Part shown: positions 1 through 10,903 of the stretch, one piece after another | Position numbering within the stretch: position 1 is the first letter of the stretch | Layout: each line of letters opens with the position of its first letter | Assembly (NCBI GenBank): GCA_000733355.1 | Contig: JNVV01000022.1 | Span: 1-64,000 of the forward strand | Length of the DNA stretch: 64,000 nucleotides | Direction: 5' to 3' | From: Falciphora oryzae | Lineage: Eukaryota > Ascomycota > Sordariomycetes > Magnaporthales > Magnaporthaceae | Notes under the pieces: model-generated | The model's database searches: none | What the model saw: the letters and a program-made list of their open reading frames with translations, nothing else | What the model was told of the DNA's origin: nothing | Position numbers and translations under genes: made by a program

Positions 1-1
1 G

Positions 2-184
2 GCGTACCTGTACGACAACGACGACAAGTTCTTCGTGCCCGGCTGGCACCTCGACACGTCGTGGATCCTGGCCACCGTCAGCGCGGGCTTGTCGGTCCTG
101 TGCGCCGCGGGGCTGGCCACGTCGGCGTTTGTGCTGCCGCAGGAGAGGGGATACGAGTTCCTCGGCGACCCCGACACGGCCTGA
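2..184 (+). CDS. C-terminal fragment of a membrane protein
   Basis: An open frame enters at the window edge (first full codon at base 2) and ends at a TGA at 182-184. It gives about 60 residues. They contain one clear hydrophobic segment (roughly WILATVSAGLSVLCAAGLAT and the following SAFVL), which looks like the last transmembrane helix. A short polar tail ending in GDPDTA follows. A Trp/His-containing loop (FVPGWHLDTSW) precedes the helix, as in small fungal four-helix membrane proteins of the SUR7/PalI or claudin-like type, but the fragment is too short to assign a family. The start and any upstream exons lie outside the window. Codon use is strongly G/C-ending, like the neighbouring real genes, which supports coding. 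Confidence 0.6.
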   Translation, partial: AYLYDNDDKFFVPGWHLDTSWILATVSAGLSVLCAAGLATSAFVLPQERGYEFLGDPDTA

Positions 185-928
185 ACACGCAGCACCCGAC
201 TATTCAGTATATTCCAACTAGTCCTTGGTCGGCTTCAGGGCCGGCTGCGCCCAGCCAGCCAAGGACATTCTTCTAATTACCAACAGCACGCGAAACGCGT
301 TGATATCGTGTTTTCGAGGCAGTAGCTGCCAGAGTCAGCTTTTTCAACATCATACAGTTCATGAATTTGTACATATTCGCATACGGGATGGGGGCCCTTT
401 TCTGGCGTCGGGTTTCGTTTTTGGCACTTTGTCTCGATGTGCTTTTTCGGGGGCAACGAGGGAGCATACCTAGTCATATACGTAACTAGGTAGCTTTGGG
501 TAACAGAACACAAGTTGCGTAACATCGATACTGAGTTATTATTCCTTGTGCTCGATTTTCCTGCTGCTGGGGTGTTACCAGCTAGTCTTCGATTCCGCGA
601 CTCCGTAATGCTGCTTTTATTATCCGTCGGGATTTGCTCATGACCAGGAACCGTCGTCCTGGAACTCGGGGGTTATCAAGATCCGCCGCGCTGCGTGGGT
701 ATGACATCGGCCGGCGGCGGCCATCTGCGGGGTCCTGGCCGATAAAATGCGGCAGAGTGGAATTTGATAGAGGTCAAGCGGCAGTAGCTTCAAATTCCAT
801 GTGTCACGCCACCATAAATTCGTTCTTGTTTCGATCCAAGCCCCTTTCAGTCTTTGCGCCGAACCCCGCACTCAACGTCCTCACCATCCCACTTGTATCT
901 AGAACCGGGCAACCTAAGGAGCGTGACC
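185..928. other. intergenic: 3' flank of the membrane gene and 5' flank of the dioxygenase gene
   Basis: I see no coding exon here. Base composition is more A/T-rich than in the flanking coding regions. The frame upstream of the dioxygenase start is open for about 25 codons but does not look like protein, so this part is read as its 5' leader. Confidence 0.5.
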
Positions 929-1933
929 ATGAGCAGCAGCCCACCCAACGGCGGCGGCCTAACGCCGGCGCAGCTCGAGGCCTTCCACCGGGACGGCTAC
1001 CTGGTCGTCCCGGACGCTCTCCCCGCCGCGACCGTGTCGTCGCTGCTGGCCGAGACGGCGCGGCTGCTGGACGAGTCGCTCGACCTGGCGTCGCACCCCA
1101 TGACGCGCTTCAGCACGGGCGGCGAGTCCGGGCGCGACCACGTCGGCGACGACTACTTCCTCGGCAGCGGCGACAAGGTCCGCTTCTTCTTCGAGGAGGA
1201 CGCCTTTGACGCCTCGGGGAACCTCACGAAGCCGAAAGACCGCGCCGTCAACAAGATCGGGCACTACCTGCACGCCCTGTCCCCGCCCTTCGCCTCCCTG
1301 CTGGCCCACAGGGGCGAGGCCGGCCACGTCGAGGCGCAGCCGGCGCGGCCCGCGGCGGTGGCGCGCGCGCTCGGGTTCAAAGACCCGCGGTGCCTGCAGA
1401 GCATGGTGATCTGCAAGCAGCCCGAGATCGGCGGCGCCGTGCCGCCGCACCAGGACAGCACCTTCCTGTACACGGACCCACCGTCGGCCGTCGGGTTCTG
1501 GTACGCGTTGGAAGACGCGACGCTCGACAACGGCTGCCTCAGCTTCCTGCCGGGTTCGCACCGCTGGAGCCCCGTCGAGCGCCGGCTGGTGCGGTCCGCG
1601 GGCGGGTCGGGCACCGAGATGGTGGACAACGAGGGCGCAAAGTTCCCGCCGGGGGACGAGTACGGCGGGGCCCGGCCGACTGCTGCTGCTGCTGCTGGGG
1701 AAGACCACCAGGCTTCGGGCGCGAAGCGGCTCGAGGACGGCTACGTCGCGGGCGAGGTCAAGGCCGGGTCGCTGGTGCTGATCCACGGCAACCTGCTGCA
1801 CAAGAGCGAGAAGAACCTGAGCCAGAAGGGGAGAATCATCTACACGTTCCACATCATCGAGGGCGATCGCCCCTACGACGCCCGCAACTGGCTGCAGCCG
1901 CCCGCCGAGGGCTTCACAAAGTTGTATAGGTAG
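929..1933 (+). CDS. phytanoyl-CoA dioxygenase (PhyH) family protein, PHYHD1-like
   Basis: Single-exon gene of 334 residues. It belongs to the Fe(II)/2-oxoglutarate oxygenases of the PhyH family and most resembles PHYHD1. The start at 929 is chosen because the protein then begins MSSSPPNGGG and runs straight into the family's N-terminal motif (LTPAQLEAFHRDGYLVVPD). The iron triad is visible: His174 and Asp176 in HQDSTFLYTDPP, and the distal His286 in LIHGNLLHKS. An Arg in KGRIIYTFHI would bind 2-oxoglutarate. The segment LEDATLDNGCLSFLPGSH is typical of PHYHD1 rather than of peroxisomal phytanoyl-CoA hydroxylase. I see no clear PTS2 or terminal SKL, so the site of action is probably cytosolic. 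A low-complexity Ala run (AAAAAGEDHQ, from a GCT repeat near 1681) interrupts the region before the distal His. The substrate cannot be deduced. Confidence 0.88.
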   Translation: MSSSPPNGGGLTPAQLEAFHRDGYLVVPDALPAATVSSLLAETARLLDESLDLASHPMTRFSTGGESGRDHVGDDYFLGSGDKVRFFFEEDAFDASGNLTKPKDRAVNKIGHYLHALSPPFASLLAHRGEAGHVEAQPARPAAVARALGFKDPRCLQSMVICKQPEIGGAVPPHQDSTFLYTDPPSAVGFWYALEDATLDNGCLSFLPGSHRWSPVERRLVRSAGGSGTEMVDNEGAKFPPGDEYGGARPTAAAAAGEDHQASGAKRLEDGYVAGEVKAGSLVLIHGNLLHKSEKNLSQKGRIIYTFHIIEGDRPYDARNWLQPPAEGFTKLYR

Positions 1934-2575
1934 AGAGACTTGTGTGCTTGGCCTCTGAGAGCGTTTTTTTTTTTTTTTGATTTCTAGGAAGAGCAATGTT
2001 TCCGAGACATACAGACACGCATAATAAACGAACCAACGAACGAGCGAACTAAAGCCAGATCCAGAATTGGAGGGAAGAAGAAGAGGCAATTAGTAATGAA
2101 GATACGGAGCAAAGGTTAGGATGCCCTAATGTGCGGCGTTTCCCTGGCCTTGGATGAGCCGTCCGCATTCGCTACCCCCTTTTTATCCCAGTGAACGAAT
2201 AAGATACCTAGTAATTACACAAGCCCTTCCCATATCCTCTGGGCTCTATGTGCTGCCGCCGAGGGGAGCCCTGGATAAACAAAGGGCTGAATGGGAAGTA
2301 GACATAACGAGAAGGGTGGCAAGTGAGAATGGGAATGAAATGAGAAAAGAGAAATAAGAATGGAATGAGAAAAGAGAAATAAGAATGGAATGAGAAAAGA
2401 GAAATAAGAGTGAATGACGGATAAACAGAAAAGAGAGACAGACTGTAAGAAGCGGCCACGAGTAATATTGTCACCTCGCACTTCATGTTTTTTTCTTCGT
2501 TGTTGGTTTGGTTCGCTTTGGGGGTTTCCCCTTTTCTTCCGGTTCCGCCCGTCCTTCGCGCTACGAACGTGACTG
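1934..2575. other. intergenic between convergent 3' ends
   Basis: This is a tail-to-tail gap between the dioxygenase gene and hrp1. It has a poly-T run near 1965-1978 and the 25-bp tandem repeat listed separately. No coding exon is supported. Confidence 0.5.
2341..2410. repeat. 25-bp tandem repeat, about three copies
   Basis: The unit starts TGAGAAAAGAGAAATAAGAA and continues TGGAA. It occurs at 2341-2365 and 2366-2390, with a 20-base partial third copy at 2391-2410. The two full copies are identical by eye, so the duplication is recent. It lies in the 3' flank shared by two convergent genes. Confidence 0.9.
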
Positions 2576-5500
2576 CTAGCCACGGGCGTAAGGGTGGAAG
2601 CCCCTGTTCATGCCCCTTCCACCGCCGCGGTAGTTGGAGCCCGGCTTACCCGCATTCTTGGGCCCCGTCGGCGCGTTTGGCGGCGGCGCGTTGTTGGGAT
2701 CCATGTACTGGTTCCGGTTGTTGTTGTTCTGATGGCCGCCGCGGTTGTTGTTGCGGAAGCCACCGCCGCCGCCGCCACCGCCGCCCTGGTTGAAGTTGGG
2801 CTGGGGGACGTCGTCGTACATGCCCTCCCAAGACGTGGGACCGCCACCGCCCATCCCACCGCCGTACCCGCCTTGCTGGTGGTGACCGCCGCCGTACCCG
2901 CCACCGCCGCCCTGGTGATGCTGCTGCTGCTGCGGCCCGCGGTGTCGCTGTTGAGGGTTGTGCTGCTGTTGTTCTAGCTTCTGCTGCTCGAACATCTGCT
3001 GGTCGTATGCGTTAAACGGCGCTCGGTTCGGCTGCTGGCTGCCATCGACGCTACCGTCCGCGCTGCCCTGGCCGCCGCCACCGCCGCCGGACGGATCAGC
3101 GCCGGGACCGCCGGGACCGCCGCCCTGCTGGGCTGCCATCATCTGCTGCATCTGGGCCATCATCTGCGGGTTCATGTTGCCCATGGCCGCCATGGGGTTC
3201 CCGCCGGGCCCGCCGCGGCCCTGGGCGGCCATCATCTGCTGCATCTGTTGCATCTGCTGCATTTGCATCATCTGCATCATCTGCGGGTTCATCTGGAAGC
3301 CCATGTTGCGCTGGTTCATGGCGAGCTGCTGCTGCATCATCTGGAAGTACTGCTGCATGCGCTGCCAGTAGTTGGCCATCATCTGCGGCGTCATGCCTCC
3401 GGGCGCGGCACCGCCCATGCCGCCTGCGCCACCGCCGCCGCCACCCTGCTGGTCGTCCCCGCCCGGGCCGGCGTTGTTGTTGCCACCTTTGCGGAACTTG
3501 TTGCCGGGGCCGCCGCCGGCGCGCCGGTTGGCCTCCTCCTCCTCGCGCATGTTGCCGCGGGGCTGCGCCTTCTTGACCTCGATGGGCTTGCCGTGGATCT
3601 CGAGCTCCTGCGCCAGACATGCGTCCACGCCGGCCTCGGACTCGAATGTGACGAAACCGAAGCCGCGGGGCCGGCCTGTGTCCTTGTCCATCATAAGGGT
3701 CGCGTCCACGACCCTGCCAAACTGGGCGAAGAAGTCCTTGAACTCCTGGTCTGTCGTCTCCTGGCTCACTCCGCCAACGAAGATCTTGCTCGTCTTCTCC
3801 TGCTCATCTCGTGGAATGGCGCGCTTGGGATCGATCTAAGGGCGGGCAGGATCCACGTCAGCAAACCTCCTCCAGCGAGAGCTGGGGCCGCGGTGTAAAG
3901 AGGGGGAGAGGACTTACAATCTTGCCATCCAGATAGTGCTCCTTGACCATCACGATGTTGACCGTCTTCGGGTCCTTGAAAGTCAGAAAGCCGAAGCCAC
4001 GAGAACGGCCGGTCGAGCCGTCGCGCATAACGGTGCATTCAATAACCTCGCCGAACTGCGAGAAATATTCACGGAGGGACTCTGTAATGCTGAGTATTAG
4101 CCACGCCTGAGTTCTCCGGGTCTGAAGGGTTGTTTTATGCAGCCTCTGAATGTACGTACGGTCTGTCGTCTCCCAGTTCAAGCCTCCGATAAACATTTTA
4201 CTGCCGAGATTCCTGTGTTAGTCTGATTGTGTGCCAGCCTGCTGAAACAAGTATTGACAAAGCCAACTAAGCGCGGTAGAGGAGGTGGCTTCAGTGCTGA
4301 AGTCTCCCCAACAAAGCCCGCCTCCCCATGGCGCACGTATAGCCTAGCACGAGGCTCCCAGTCAGATGCCACCAGTTCCTCATTTCGCGTATGGCCGCGG
4401 GCCCAAGAGGTTATGAAGAGGCGAGTCGAAGAATCCCGGCCGTCACAGTATCCCAGATGGGGCACCAAAACAACTCAAGAAGGTTGCTCGTTGGATGCGA
4501 ACCCTGATGCTGCAAGAAGGATTTCCAGCGAGCAATCGAGGCCGACAGACAACAATTTCCTCAGAGCACCCTCCCTAATAGATGCAGCGTCTATCCCATC
4601 CTATTCCTAGCAATGCGGAAGCGCATGGGTGGTCGTCCATGAGGAAGGTGTGGTGGGTTGTGGCGTATTGTGTGGCCGCTCCAGCGAATCCCATCAAACA
4701 GTCAACCGGGTGGGCGAGTCGAGAAGTCCTCGGGGTTGGCGGCAGTTCGGGCTGGTCGAGGTGTCGGTTGGGCAGCACGTCCCAGTTCCCACAAGCGAGA
4801 AAACAAGACGCAGCGCAAGCAGGAGAGGCCACTTGAACGGTCGTCGAACGCTTCTTCTTTTTCTTGATCTTGCTGGTCTGTGTCTGCGTCTGTTCTTGCT
4901 CTTTCTGTCTTGCTCTGCTACCGTCAAGCTAGGTACTGCCCTTCGAGCGCTATCCGCTGCCAATCTTGCTACGGCACCCGGCGACACCCCCAAAGGGTGT
5001 CCGTCGGAGCTCATAAAGGAGTATCTGCTGGCTGGAGGCTATCGGACACAAAATGTGCTCCTGGCTTGACTATCGCTTTGGCGCTTCTGGGTATAGCTTC
5101 GACATTTTTGGTGGCGTGTGCCGGGCGTTGATCTTGTAGTAGGCTGCTCCCCCGTCCGTCTGCCCTCCGCAGCAGGCGACCATGCGGCTTTTTGCCAATG
5201 ACCCGCTGCTTCTCCCCTTGACTCGCCGCCCAGCGAGGCAGCTCGAACGTGCTTTGAAGTGCTGATCCGGGACCCTGGCACCAGCCCAAACGCCCACTCC
5301 GCCGACAACGAAGCCCTTGGAGACCTTTGGACACATTCAAGTTGTCCATCCGGCATTGCGTAGAGTTCCCCCTCCACCGCCATGAGCGAGTGGCCATCTG
5401 TGCGCCAGCCCAACGGCGTGCAGTCCAGACCAACCTCCCCCACGGAATCCACCACTGCGCCGGTATCGGTGCCTGAAGCTCGCGCCGCTGCAATGTGTTT

Positions 5501-6011
5501 GGGAGCCCGGGAAGGGAGAGATAAAAGCATGGCACGTAAAAGTCAAAAGCATCACTCACCCGTCTTCTTTCGAATTGGGACCTCGCGCGGTTGGAGCCGG
5601 CGCTGGCGCCGAGGGCATTGGTGTATGTGAAGGCCTCTCGGAGGAGTACTGTGCTGTTGAAACGGAGCCGTTACCGAGATTGAAGTCCACGTCGTCATCC
5701 TCATCATCCTCTTCGTAGTTCATGCTGTCGTCGGCGCCTTGACCAGCATCTGCTGAAGGCGGTTCGTCCCGCGCTTCTGCTGGAGCGGAGACGGCTGGCG
5801 CAGGGGCTGCAGGCTGCGCAGCTGCAGGAGCCGGCTTGGATGAAGGCTCGTCATCGGCATAGCTGTCGCGGGCAAGGCATCGTTAGCGGAAATTCTACTA
5901 TTTGGCCTGATGTCTAGGCATCGCGAGGGCGGTCGGTGACGCCAAGTTGAGCGGCTGTGGCACTCACAGATCGGCGAAGAGGTCGTCTTCGAACGACTCC
6001 GGTTCCGTCAT
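2576..6011 (-). CDS. hrp1: hnRNP-type mRNA 3'-end processing/export factor Hrp1
   Basis: Spliced gene with exons at 6011-5968, 5862-5560, 4200-4160, 4081-3918 and 3835-2576, encoding 603 residues (phases verified). Hrp1/Nab4 binds UA-rich polyadenylation enhancers as cleavage factor IB and shuttles between nucleus and cytoplasm. The N-terminal acidic/Pro-Ala region starts MTEPESFEDDLFADLYADDE. RRM1 follows, with RNP2 MFIGGL at residues 118-123 and RNP1 RSRGFGFL. The linker IDPKRAIPRDEQEKTSK and RRM2 (KIFVGGV, RPRGFGFV) come next. These linker and RNP sequences are diagnostic of Hrp1. The C-terminal half is Gln/Met/Asn/Gly-rich with RGG-like ends and looks prion-like. Intron 2 (5559-4201) is 1359 bases, more than ten times the usual size here. 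It joins ...KEDG to KMFIGG in frame with consensus GTGAGT and CAG ends. Confidence 0.93.
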
Positions 6012-6717
6012 TTTGGCGGCCGGAGATGGTGAGCGAAGAATACGACTGAACGAAAGTATTAGAGGAAGGAGAAAAAAAAAAGTAAAGGAAAAAAAAAAAG
6101 AAAGAAAAAAAAAAGTCCCAGGCGCGAACGGTCGCGCAGGTTCAAGAAAATGCCGAGGTTCGCAGCGTTGTCTAGTATCCTGATCGTCGATGGACCGCGA
6201 ACTCGAGGGTAAAGTTTCCAGCGAGTATACCGATCGAGGCCGAGTACTACCGATGGCAGAGCAAACAGCGGCCGCGGGAATAGAAGTAGGGAGGATGGAA
6301 ATGGTCCTCGAAAGCTTGTGTTTTGATGGCTGCGAAGGTGGAGAAGAAGCTGACGGATGGCGGTCCTGAGCAACAGTGGAGAGAGGCTCTCGAGTGGAGC
6401 CGGGCTCTGTGAGGCTTGTGTGGAGCGCGTGTTGGATGACGGCACGCCGATAAGGATAAGCGTGGGATGGAGCTAGAATTTTTGACTTGCCTGCCCGCGT
6501 GGAAGCTGCAAGGGCCTGGTGGCGCGCAGCAGTGCAGCGCCCAAGGGCAGGCCAGACGGGGAGGCACAGAGAATACTTTCACCACCGTCGCAACTCAGCT
6601 GCCTCCAACCAGCTGCAGCGATGCACCCTCAGAGACCGTCGACTGGGGATCTGTCAGCGCCATGGTAGTCCTCAGATGCACGTCGGGCGCATCAGGACAG
6701 GGACAGGTTTTCCAGCA
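6012..6717. promoter_or_regulatory. divergent promoter region between hrp1 and the PPR-like gene
   Basis: Head-to-head intergenic region. It contains a purine tract, A-rich on the + strand (about 6065-6115), just upstream of the hrp1 start. An open frame continues from 6487 into the PPR-like gene, but its residues before 6718 (Arg/His/Gln-rich, not mitochondrial-like) are read as leader. No specific factor site is claimed. Confidence 0.4.
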
Positions 6718-9189
6718 ATGCGACTGGCCGCCTCCTGGCACAACCGATTCACGACCACTTGCATCGTCGCCGTCGCTTCTCCCTGCCTCTCCCACACGCC
6801 GCTCCTCCGCCTTCATTCTACGCTCTTCGCGAGGCCGGAACCCACATGCCCAGCGCCGAGCTTCACTATCGGCCCTGCTCGCCCACGATGGCCACCAGGC
6901 CCGCCTCGCCCACAACCAGGGCTGCGCCGTCGAGACTCTGTCCGCGAAGTGTCCTCCCAGGGCCGCATCGTCCCCCCGGACCCCGCTGGCGAGGACACGA
7001 GTGGTTACGGGAAATGGCAGTGGTTGTTGATGGATAGCGCAAGAGCGCTCAAGGAGTCGTCTCCTGTGGGCGCCTCCCTGGAAGGCCGCCTGATAAATCG
7101 CCCGGGAGCCGGCAAAGATCTGGCGCTGTGGGCATGTTTGCTCAACGTCTGCTACAGAACTCACAAAGAGCCCAATACTTCATTTATGCTTGGCGAGCTG
7201 TTCAAACGCCGCCAGCTGTACTATCAAGAAGACCACCCGCTTACTGCCGGCTTCTGGAAAACCGTGCTGGATCTGTCACTCCGGGACGAGAGGCTACTGG
7301 TACAGCTCTGGGTCTACGCCGAATGGATGCGCGTTGCCCATGACGTGAAGTGGCCCCAGCTGTACAACACTGTCATGAGATTTCTCCTAGCCGAGGAGGA
7401 GCTGGACAGAGCGTTTCGCTGGCATGTTCGTCTCGCCGCAAACTTCGGCCACGACAGGGTCGAGTTCATGCAGCTCCTGATGGATTTCTCCATGCATAGC
7501 AACACCAACATGCAGGTCCTTCTGAGGTCCATGTATGTCGCGAGCCCACATCGTGACCTCTACGACACGTTGATCCCTCACATCTGGAATCAGGGCCAAT
7601 CGAATCTTGCCAGGTATTGGAGAAGCGTCTTGGTCCAACACAACGACCGGCCAAAGTCGGGCGAGGCGCGCATGTTCATCAAATACCTCTCAGCCTACTT
7701 CCCGCAGATATACCTACATGAGGAGGAGAAAATGGTCTGCGGTTTAGAGGGAGACATGGCCGGCGACGAGCCCGAGGGGGGAGACATGCGCACCATGATC
7801 AACCGTGTTCACGGCAAGACTTTTGGCATTACCGAAAAGCCATACGACGATTCTCTCGGGGCAAAATGGTTTGCAAGCTCCTGGGTCTCTCTCGACACGG
7901 CCATACACCTAGTCCAGGCTTTGGGAGTGCGAAGCATCGGGCCCTTGTCCCTGCAGTCGATTGCTCTGCGAGAACCGACAGTGGATTCCCTCGCCCGCCG
8001 CCTGGAGCAGCTCCAGAGCCTCAGAATCGGCACGGGCGGTTCACGATATTCGGCGGCCGTCAAGCACTTTACAGCGCAGAGGGATGAGGAAACACTCCGG
8101 GAGCTCGTCACCTCGGACATCCATCCAGAGGTCTACGATGATGCAGTCACCCAGAAGGAGATCCTTGACGCCTCCTCGCGTTCGGGCGACTGGAAGACAT
8201 ACCGCCTCATCTTGTCCGTGAGGTCTGCCGAGGGCCTCGACCATATTGCGCTGGGATTTAACGACCTCATCCTAACCTATCTGCACGGCGGTAGGCGCCA
8301 AATGGTCCTCGCAGTTCTGGCTGAGATGAGCTCCAGGGGCATTCCTATACTCCCGGGTACCAGTCACCTGATCTCCCAGTGTATCATCTATAACACCAAG
8401 GACACTTATGACACGCGCAGAGACCACAACGATTTCTACATCTCCCTCGGCCGTCGGATGATGGAGACCCCTTACCCACTGGCTTGCGATGCCTGGATGC
8501 TGTTGCTACGGTCTCTCGGCCGGCGCTACAAGTTCGACAAGCTGGAGAACCTAGCGATGGAAGTCATTCGCCACTACAGAGAAGCCGACGCCTCCGGCGC
8601 ATACATGATGAACATCCCCACGGCCGACGTTCCGGATGTGTTCTTGTACCAGTACTCGAAGTCCCTGCCCTTCCAGCGGCTGCCGGCCGATCTGCCGCTA
8701 AGTAACCCGAACCACCCGATCCAAGTCATCTTCGACAGGAAATTCCAGACCCGCCACGTCTATCGCACCGTCCGTTTCGTGCTGCTTTACCCTCAGGGGC
8801 TGAACGGCCAGGGCGGCGGGATGGCCTCCTACTCGATCGCGCGCGGCGTCAAGTTCCTGGCCGAGCTCAAGAGGGTCGGGGTCAACGTGAACGATAACAC
8901 GGTCCGGCTTGCCGTCACTGAGAGCCTCGTGGACCTGTTCGGCTACGAGTGGACCCCACGAAAGCGCCATCTCACGATGGCCATGACCCGCAACCGCCTC
9001 CCGCTCCCGCTGGCCAGGGACATGTTCAACCAGGCATGGGGGGCCGAGCTGCTGCCCCCGTTGGAAGAGTTGACAAAGTTGATTGACAGGGCTTCGCTGC
9101 GCCGCCATGCGAGAAGTGAGAAGAAGAGGGAGCTCTTGGAGCAACGCGAGGCTCGGTTCCGTGAGCTAAATGATGTAACGCTTGTATGA
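6718..9189 (+). CDS. mitochondrial PPR-like helical-repeat protein
   Basis: Single long exon, 823 residues from the chosen Met at 6718. This start is preferred over the upstream Met at 6487 because it begins a good mitochondrial presequence: MRLAASWHNRFTTT, then an Arg/Ser/Leu-rich stretch with a RLHSTLFARPE processing-like region and no acidic residue for about 40 residues. The rest is alpha-helical with repeated features such as WVYAEWMRVAHD, FNDLILTYLHGGRRQMVLAVLAEMSSRGI and CDAWMLLLRSLGRRYKFDKLENLAMEV. These look like degenerate pentatricopeptide repeats (two helices, 'AxMxxRGI' ends). Fungal proteins of this type bind organellar transcripts for stability or translation, and that role is inferred here. 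The C-terminus is basic and ends ELNDVTLV. The exact orthologue is not recognised. Confidence 0.75.
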   Translation: MRLAASWHNRFTTTCIVAVASPCLSHTPLLRLHSTLFARPEPTCPAPSFTIGPARPRWPPGPPRPQPGLRRRDSVREVSSQGRIVPPDPAGEDTSGYGKWQWLLMDSARALKESSPVGASLEGRLINRPGAGKDLALWACLLNVCYRTHKEPNTSFMLGELFKRRQLYYQEDHPLTAGFWKTVLDLSLRDERLLVQLWVYAEWMRVAHDVKWPQLYNTVMRFLLAEEELDRAFRWHVRLAANFGHDRVEFMQLLMDFSMHSNTNMQVLLRSMYVASPHRDLYDTLIPHIWNQGQSNLARYWRSVLVQHNDRPKSGEARMFIKYLSAYFPQIYLHEEEKMVCGLEGDMAGDEPEGGDMRTMINRVHGKTFGITEKPYDDSLGAKWFASSWVSLDTAIHLVQALGVRSIGPLSLQSIALREPTVDSLARRLEQLQSLRIGTGGSRYSAAVKHFTAQRDEETLRELVTSDIHPEVYDDAVTQKEILDASSRSGDWKTYRLILSVRSAEGLDHIALGFNDLILTYLHGGRRQMVLAVLAEMSSRGIPILPGTSHLISQCIIYNTKDTYDTRRDHNDFYISLGRRMMETPYPLACDAWMLLLRSLGRRYKFDKLENLAMEVIRHYREADASGAYMMNIPTADVPDVFLYQYSKSLPFQRLPADLPLSNPNHPIQVIFDRKFQTRHVYRTVRFVLLYPQGLNGQGGGMASYSIARGVKFLAELKRVGVNVNDNTVRLAVTESLVDLFGYEWTPRKRHLTMAMTRNRLPLPLARDMFNQAWGAELLPPLEELTKLIDRASLRRHARSEKKRELLEQREARFRELNDVTLV

Positions 9190-9607
9190 TACATGTACTA
9201 TGAATGCCCCGGGCCGTCTAGTCGACTCGCTCACTGGTGTTTTTGTAAGATGACGCAACTAGATGCGCATAGATAAGACTATGCATATAAGCTAGAAGAC
9301 AATATTTACAATATCTAAAATGTGCCAAACGTGTCGAACAAGAACAATGAAAAATTGATCCGTACATCAAAGTCAGACTGCAGCATACAACTCCATCGAA
9401 TTACAAGCCAAAATGCGACACGAGACTGGCCTCATAGGTTCTATATAGCCGTAATGGTAATGATTGCGATAAAGCCCCTTTTGCATCAGGGGCCCTTCGC
9501 CGAAAAGGACAGAAAGAAAGCATAATAGCAGGTATCTTACATTCCCCTTGAACGCCTTACGTGAGTTCCCTCCCCCCGGACGTGATGTGATGATGATAAC
9601 ATGGATG
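9190..9607. other. intergenic between convergent 3' ends
   Basis: A/T-rich tail-to-tail gap between the PPR-like gene and tlg2. I see no exon, tRNA or repeat in it. Confidence 0.5.
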
Positions 9608-10903
9608 TCATGATTGCTCCACCGGCTCCGGCTCCGGCGCCGGCGTAGCGGGTGCCTGCCCCTTCTTGGGCTTGATGATGAGCAGGATGATGACGCCGGC
9701 GATGATGAGCACGAGCAGCAGCATGATCTTCCTCTTTGTCGTCTTCTTCTGGTAGCCCGACGCGACGACCAGCTCCTTCTCGGCGGCCTTCACGTCGGTG
9801 GCCATGCGCTCGACGTTGTAGTCTATGCGGTCCAGCATGGTGCCCTGGTCGATGACCATGGTCTGCAGGTCGCGGAACAGGTCCGAGAGGTCGATGATGC
9901 CCTGGGCGATCTGGTCGATCTCGCGCTCGCGCTGCAGGATGGCGGCGTCGTTGGACTGCAGCAGCTTCTGGTGCGTCGTCGCCTGCAGCGTCGACTGCGA
10001 GAAGGACCGGTCCGCGTCCGACTCGAGGAGCGACGGCTCCATGTACGCCGCCGACGAGGAGCCCCCGGCCAGGGGGGTCGACGACCTCTCCCCGGCGGGG
10101 CTCATGGTGCCGCCACCCATGCCCTTTAGTTCTGTTGTTTGGCACACGTTCACCTTGTGTCAGCACTGGGTCAAGCAGATGGGGAAGAAAGAGAGAGGGC
10201 TGCTCACTTTTCAGATACGCGCTCTGCTTCTTCCTGAAGCCGGCGCTCGCCTCCTGGACCCTGGCGGCCAGCGAGACCTGGATGTTCTTGGCCATGGTCT
10301 CCTCGGCCCTGCTCATGCCGTTGGGCGACTGGCGCGAGTCCTTGACCATGCGGTCGACCCTCTGGATGCACTTGTGGCACTCGTGGAAGCCCCTGGTGAT
10401 CTGCTGGGTCAGGCGCTCGATCTCGCTCTCCTCGGCCTTCTTGGCCTCCTCGTCGTTGAAGCCGGGGAGCACGTGCTTCTGGTGCAGGCGGTCGAGCTTC
10501 TGGCCCTTTTGCGCAATGTCGGCCAGCAGGTCTGAGACCTCGTCGCCGACGTCGGCCCAGCGCGGGGGCAGCAGGTCCATCTCGATCACGGCGTCGCCGT
10601 CGTCGTTGGCGTCGTACGCGCCCGACGACAGCAGGCCGCGCCGGTCCTCGTCGGCCGAGAAGAGGAGGCTGCTGCCGGTGCCGCCGCCGCCGCCAGGGCG
10701 GTCCGCGCCCGTCGATGTCGCCGCGTGGTCTCCATACCGCGTTCGCTTGGCCGGGTGGTGTGCATACGACGACCGGTAGGATATGTAGCTTTTGTTATGC
10801 GACTTGTCAGAGAGAGTCGGGCGCAACGCGTGCGACGGCACAAGGGTTCACGGAGCGGGCTCCTAGACATGGCAGCTTACAGGTTTGTGCGATCTCGCCA
10901 CAT
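9608..10903 (-). CDS. tlg2: t-SNARE Tlg2 (syntaxin-16 type)
   Basis: Exons 10903-10881, 10788-10208 and 10131-9608 encode 375 residues. The short first exon encodes MWRDRTNL and joins YISYRSSYAHHPAKRTRYGD, the hallmark N-terminus of fungal Tlg2 that binds the Sec1/Munc18 protein Vps45. The second exon carries the Habc-like helices. The third carries the Qa-SNARE motif (roughly LQSNDAAILQREREIDQIAQ through DLFRDLQTMVIDQGTMLDRI, with the zero-layer Gln in this stretch). A single C-terminal membrane anchor follows (IMLLLVLIIAGVIILLII), then a short tail ending PEPEPVEQS. Tlg2 works at the trans-Golgi network and endosome. All introns have consensus ends, and intron 1 uses an AAG acceptor. The Pro/Ala/Glu tail after the anchor is longer than in yeast syntaxins. 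Confidence 0.93.

Noticed and set aside
959..2089. 376-codon antisense ORF over the dioxygenase gene
   Set aside because: It is the reverse-strand shadow of a clear PhyH reading frame with strong codon bias; its own composition (Arg/Val/Gly-rich) is typical of a shadow.
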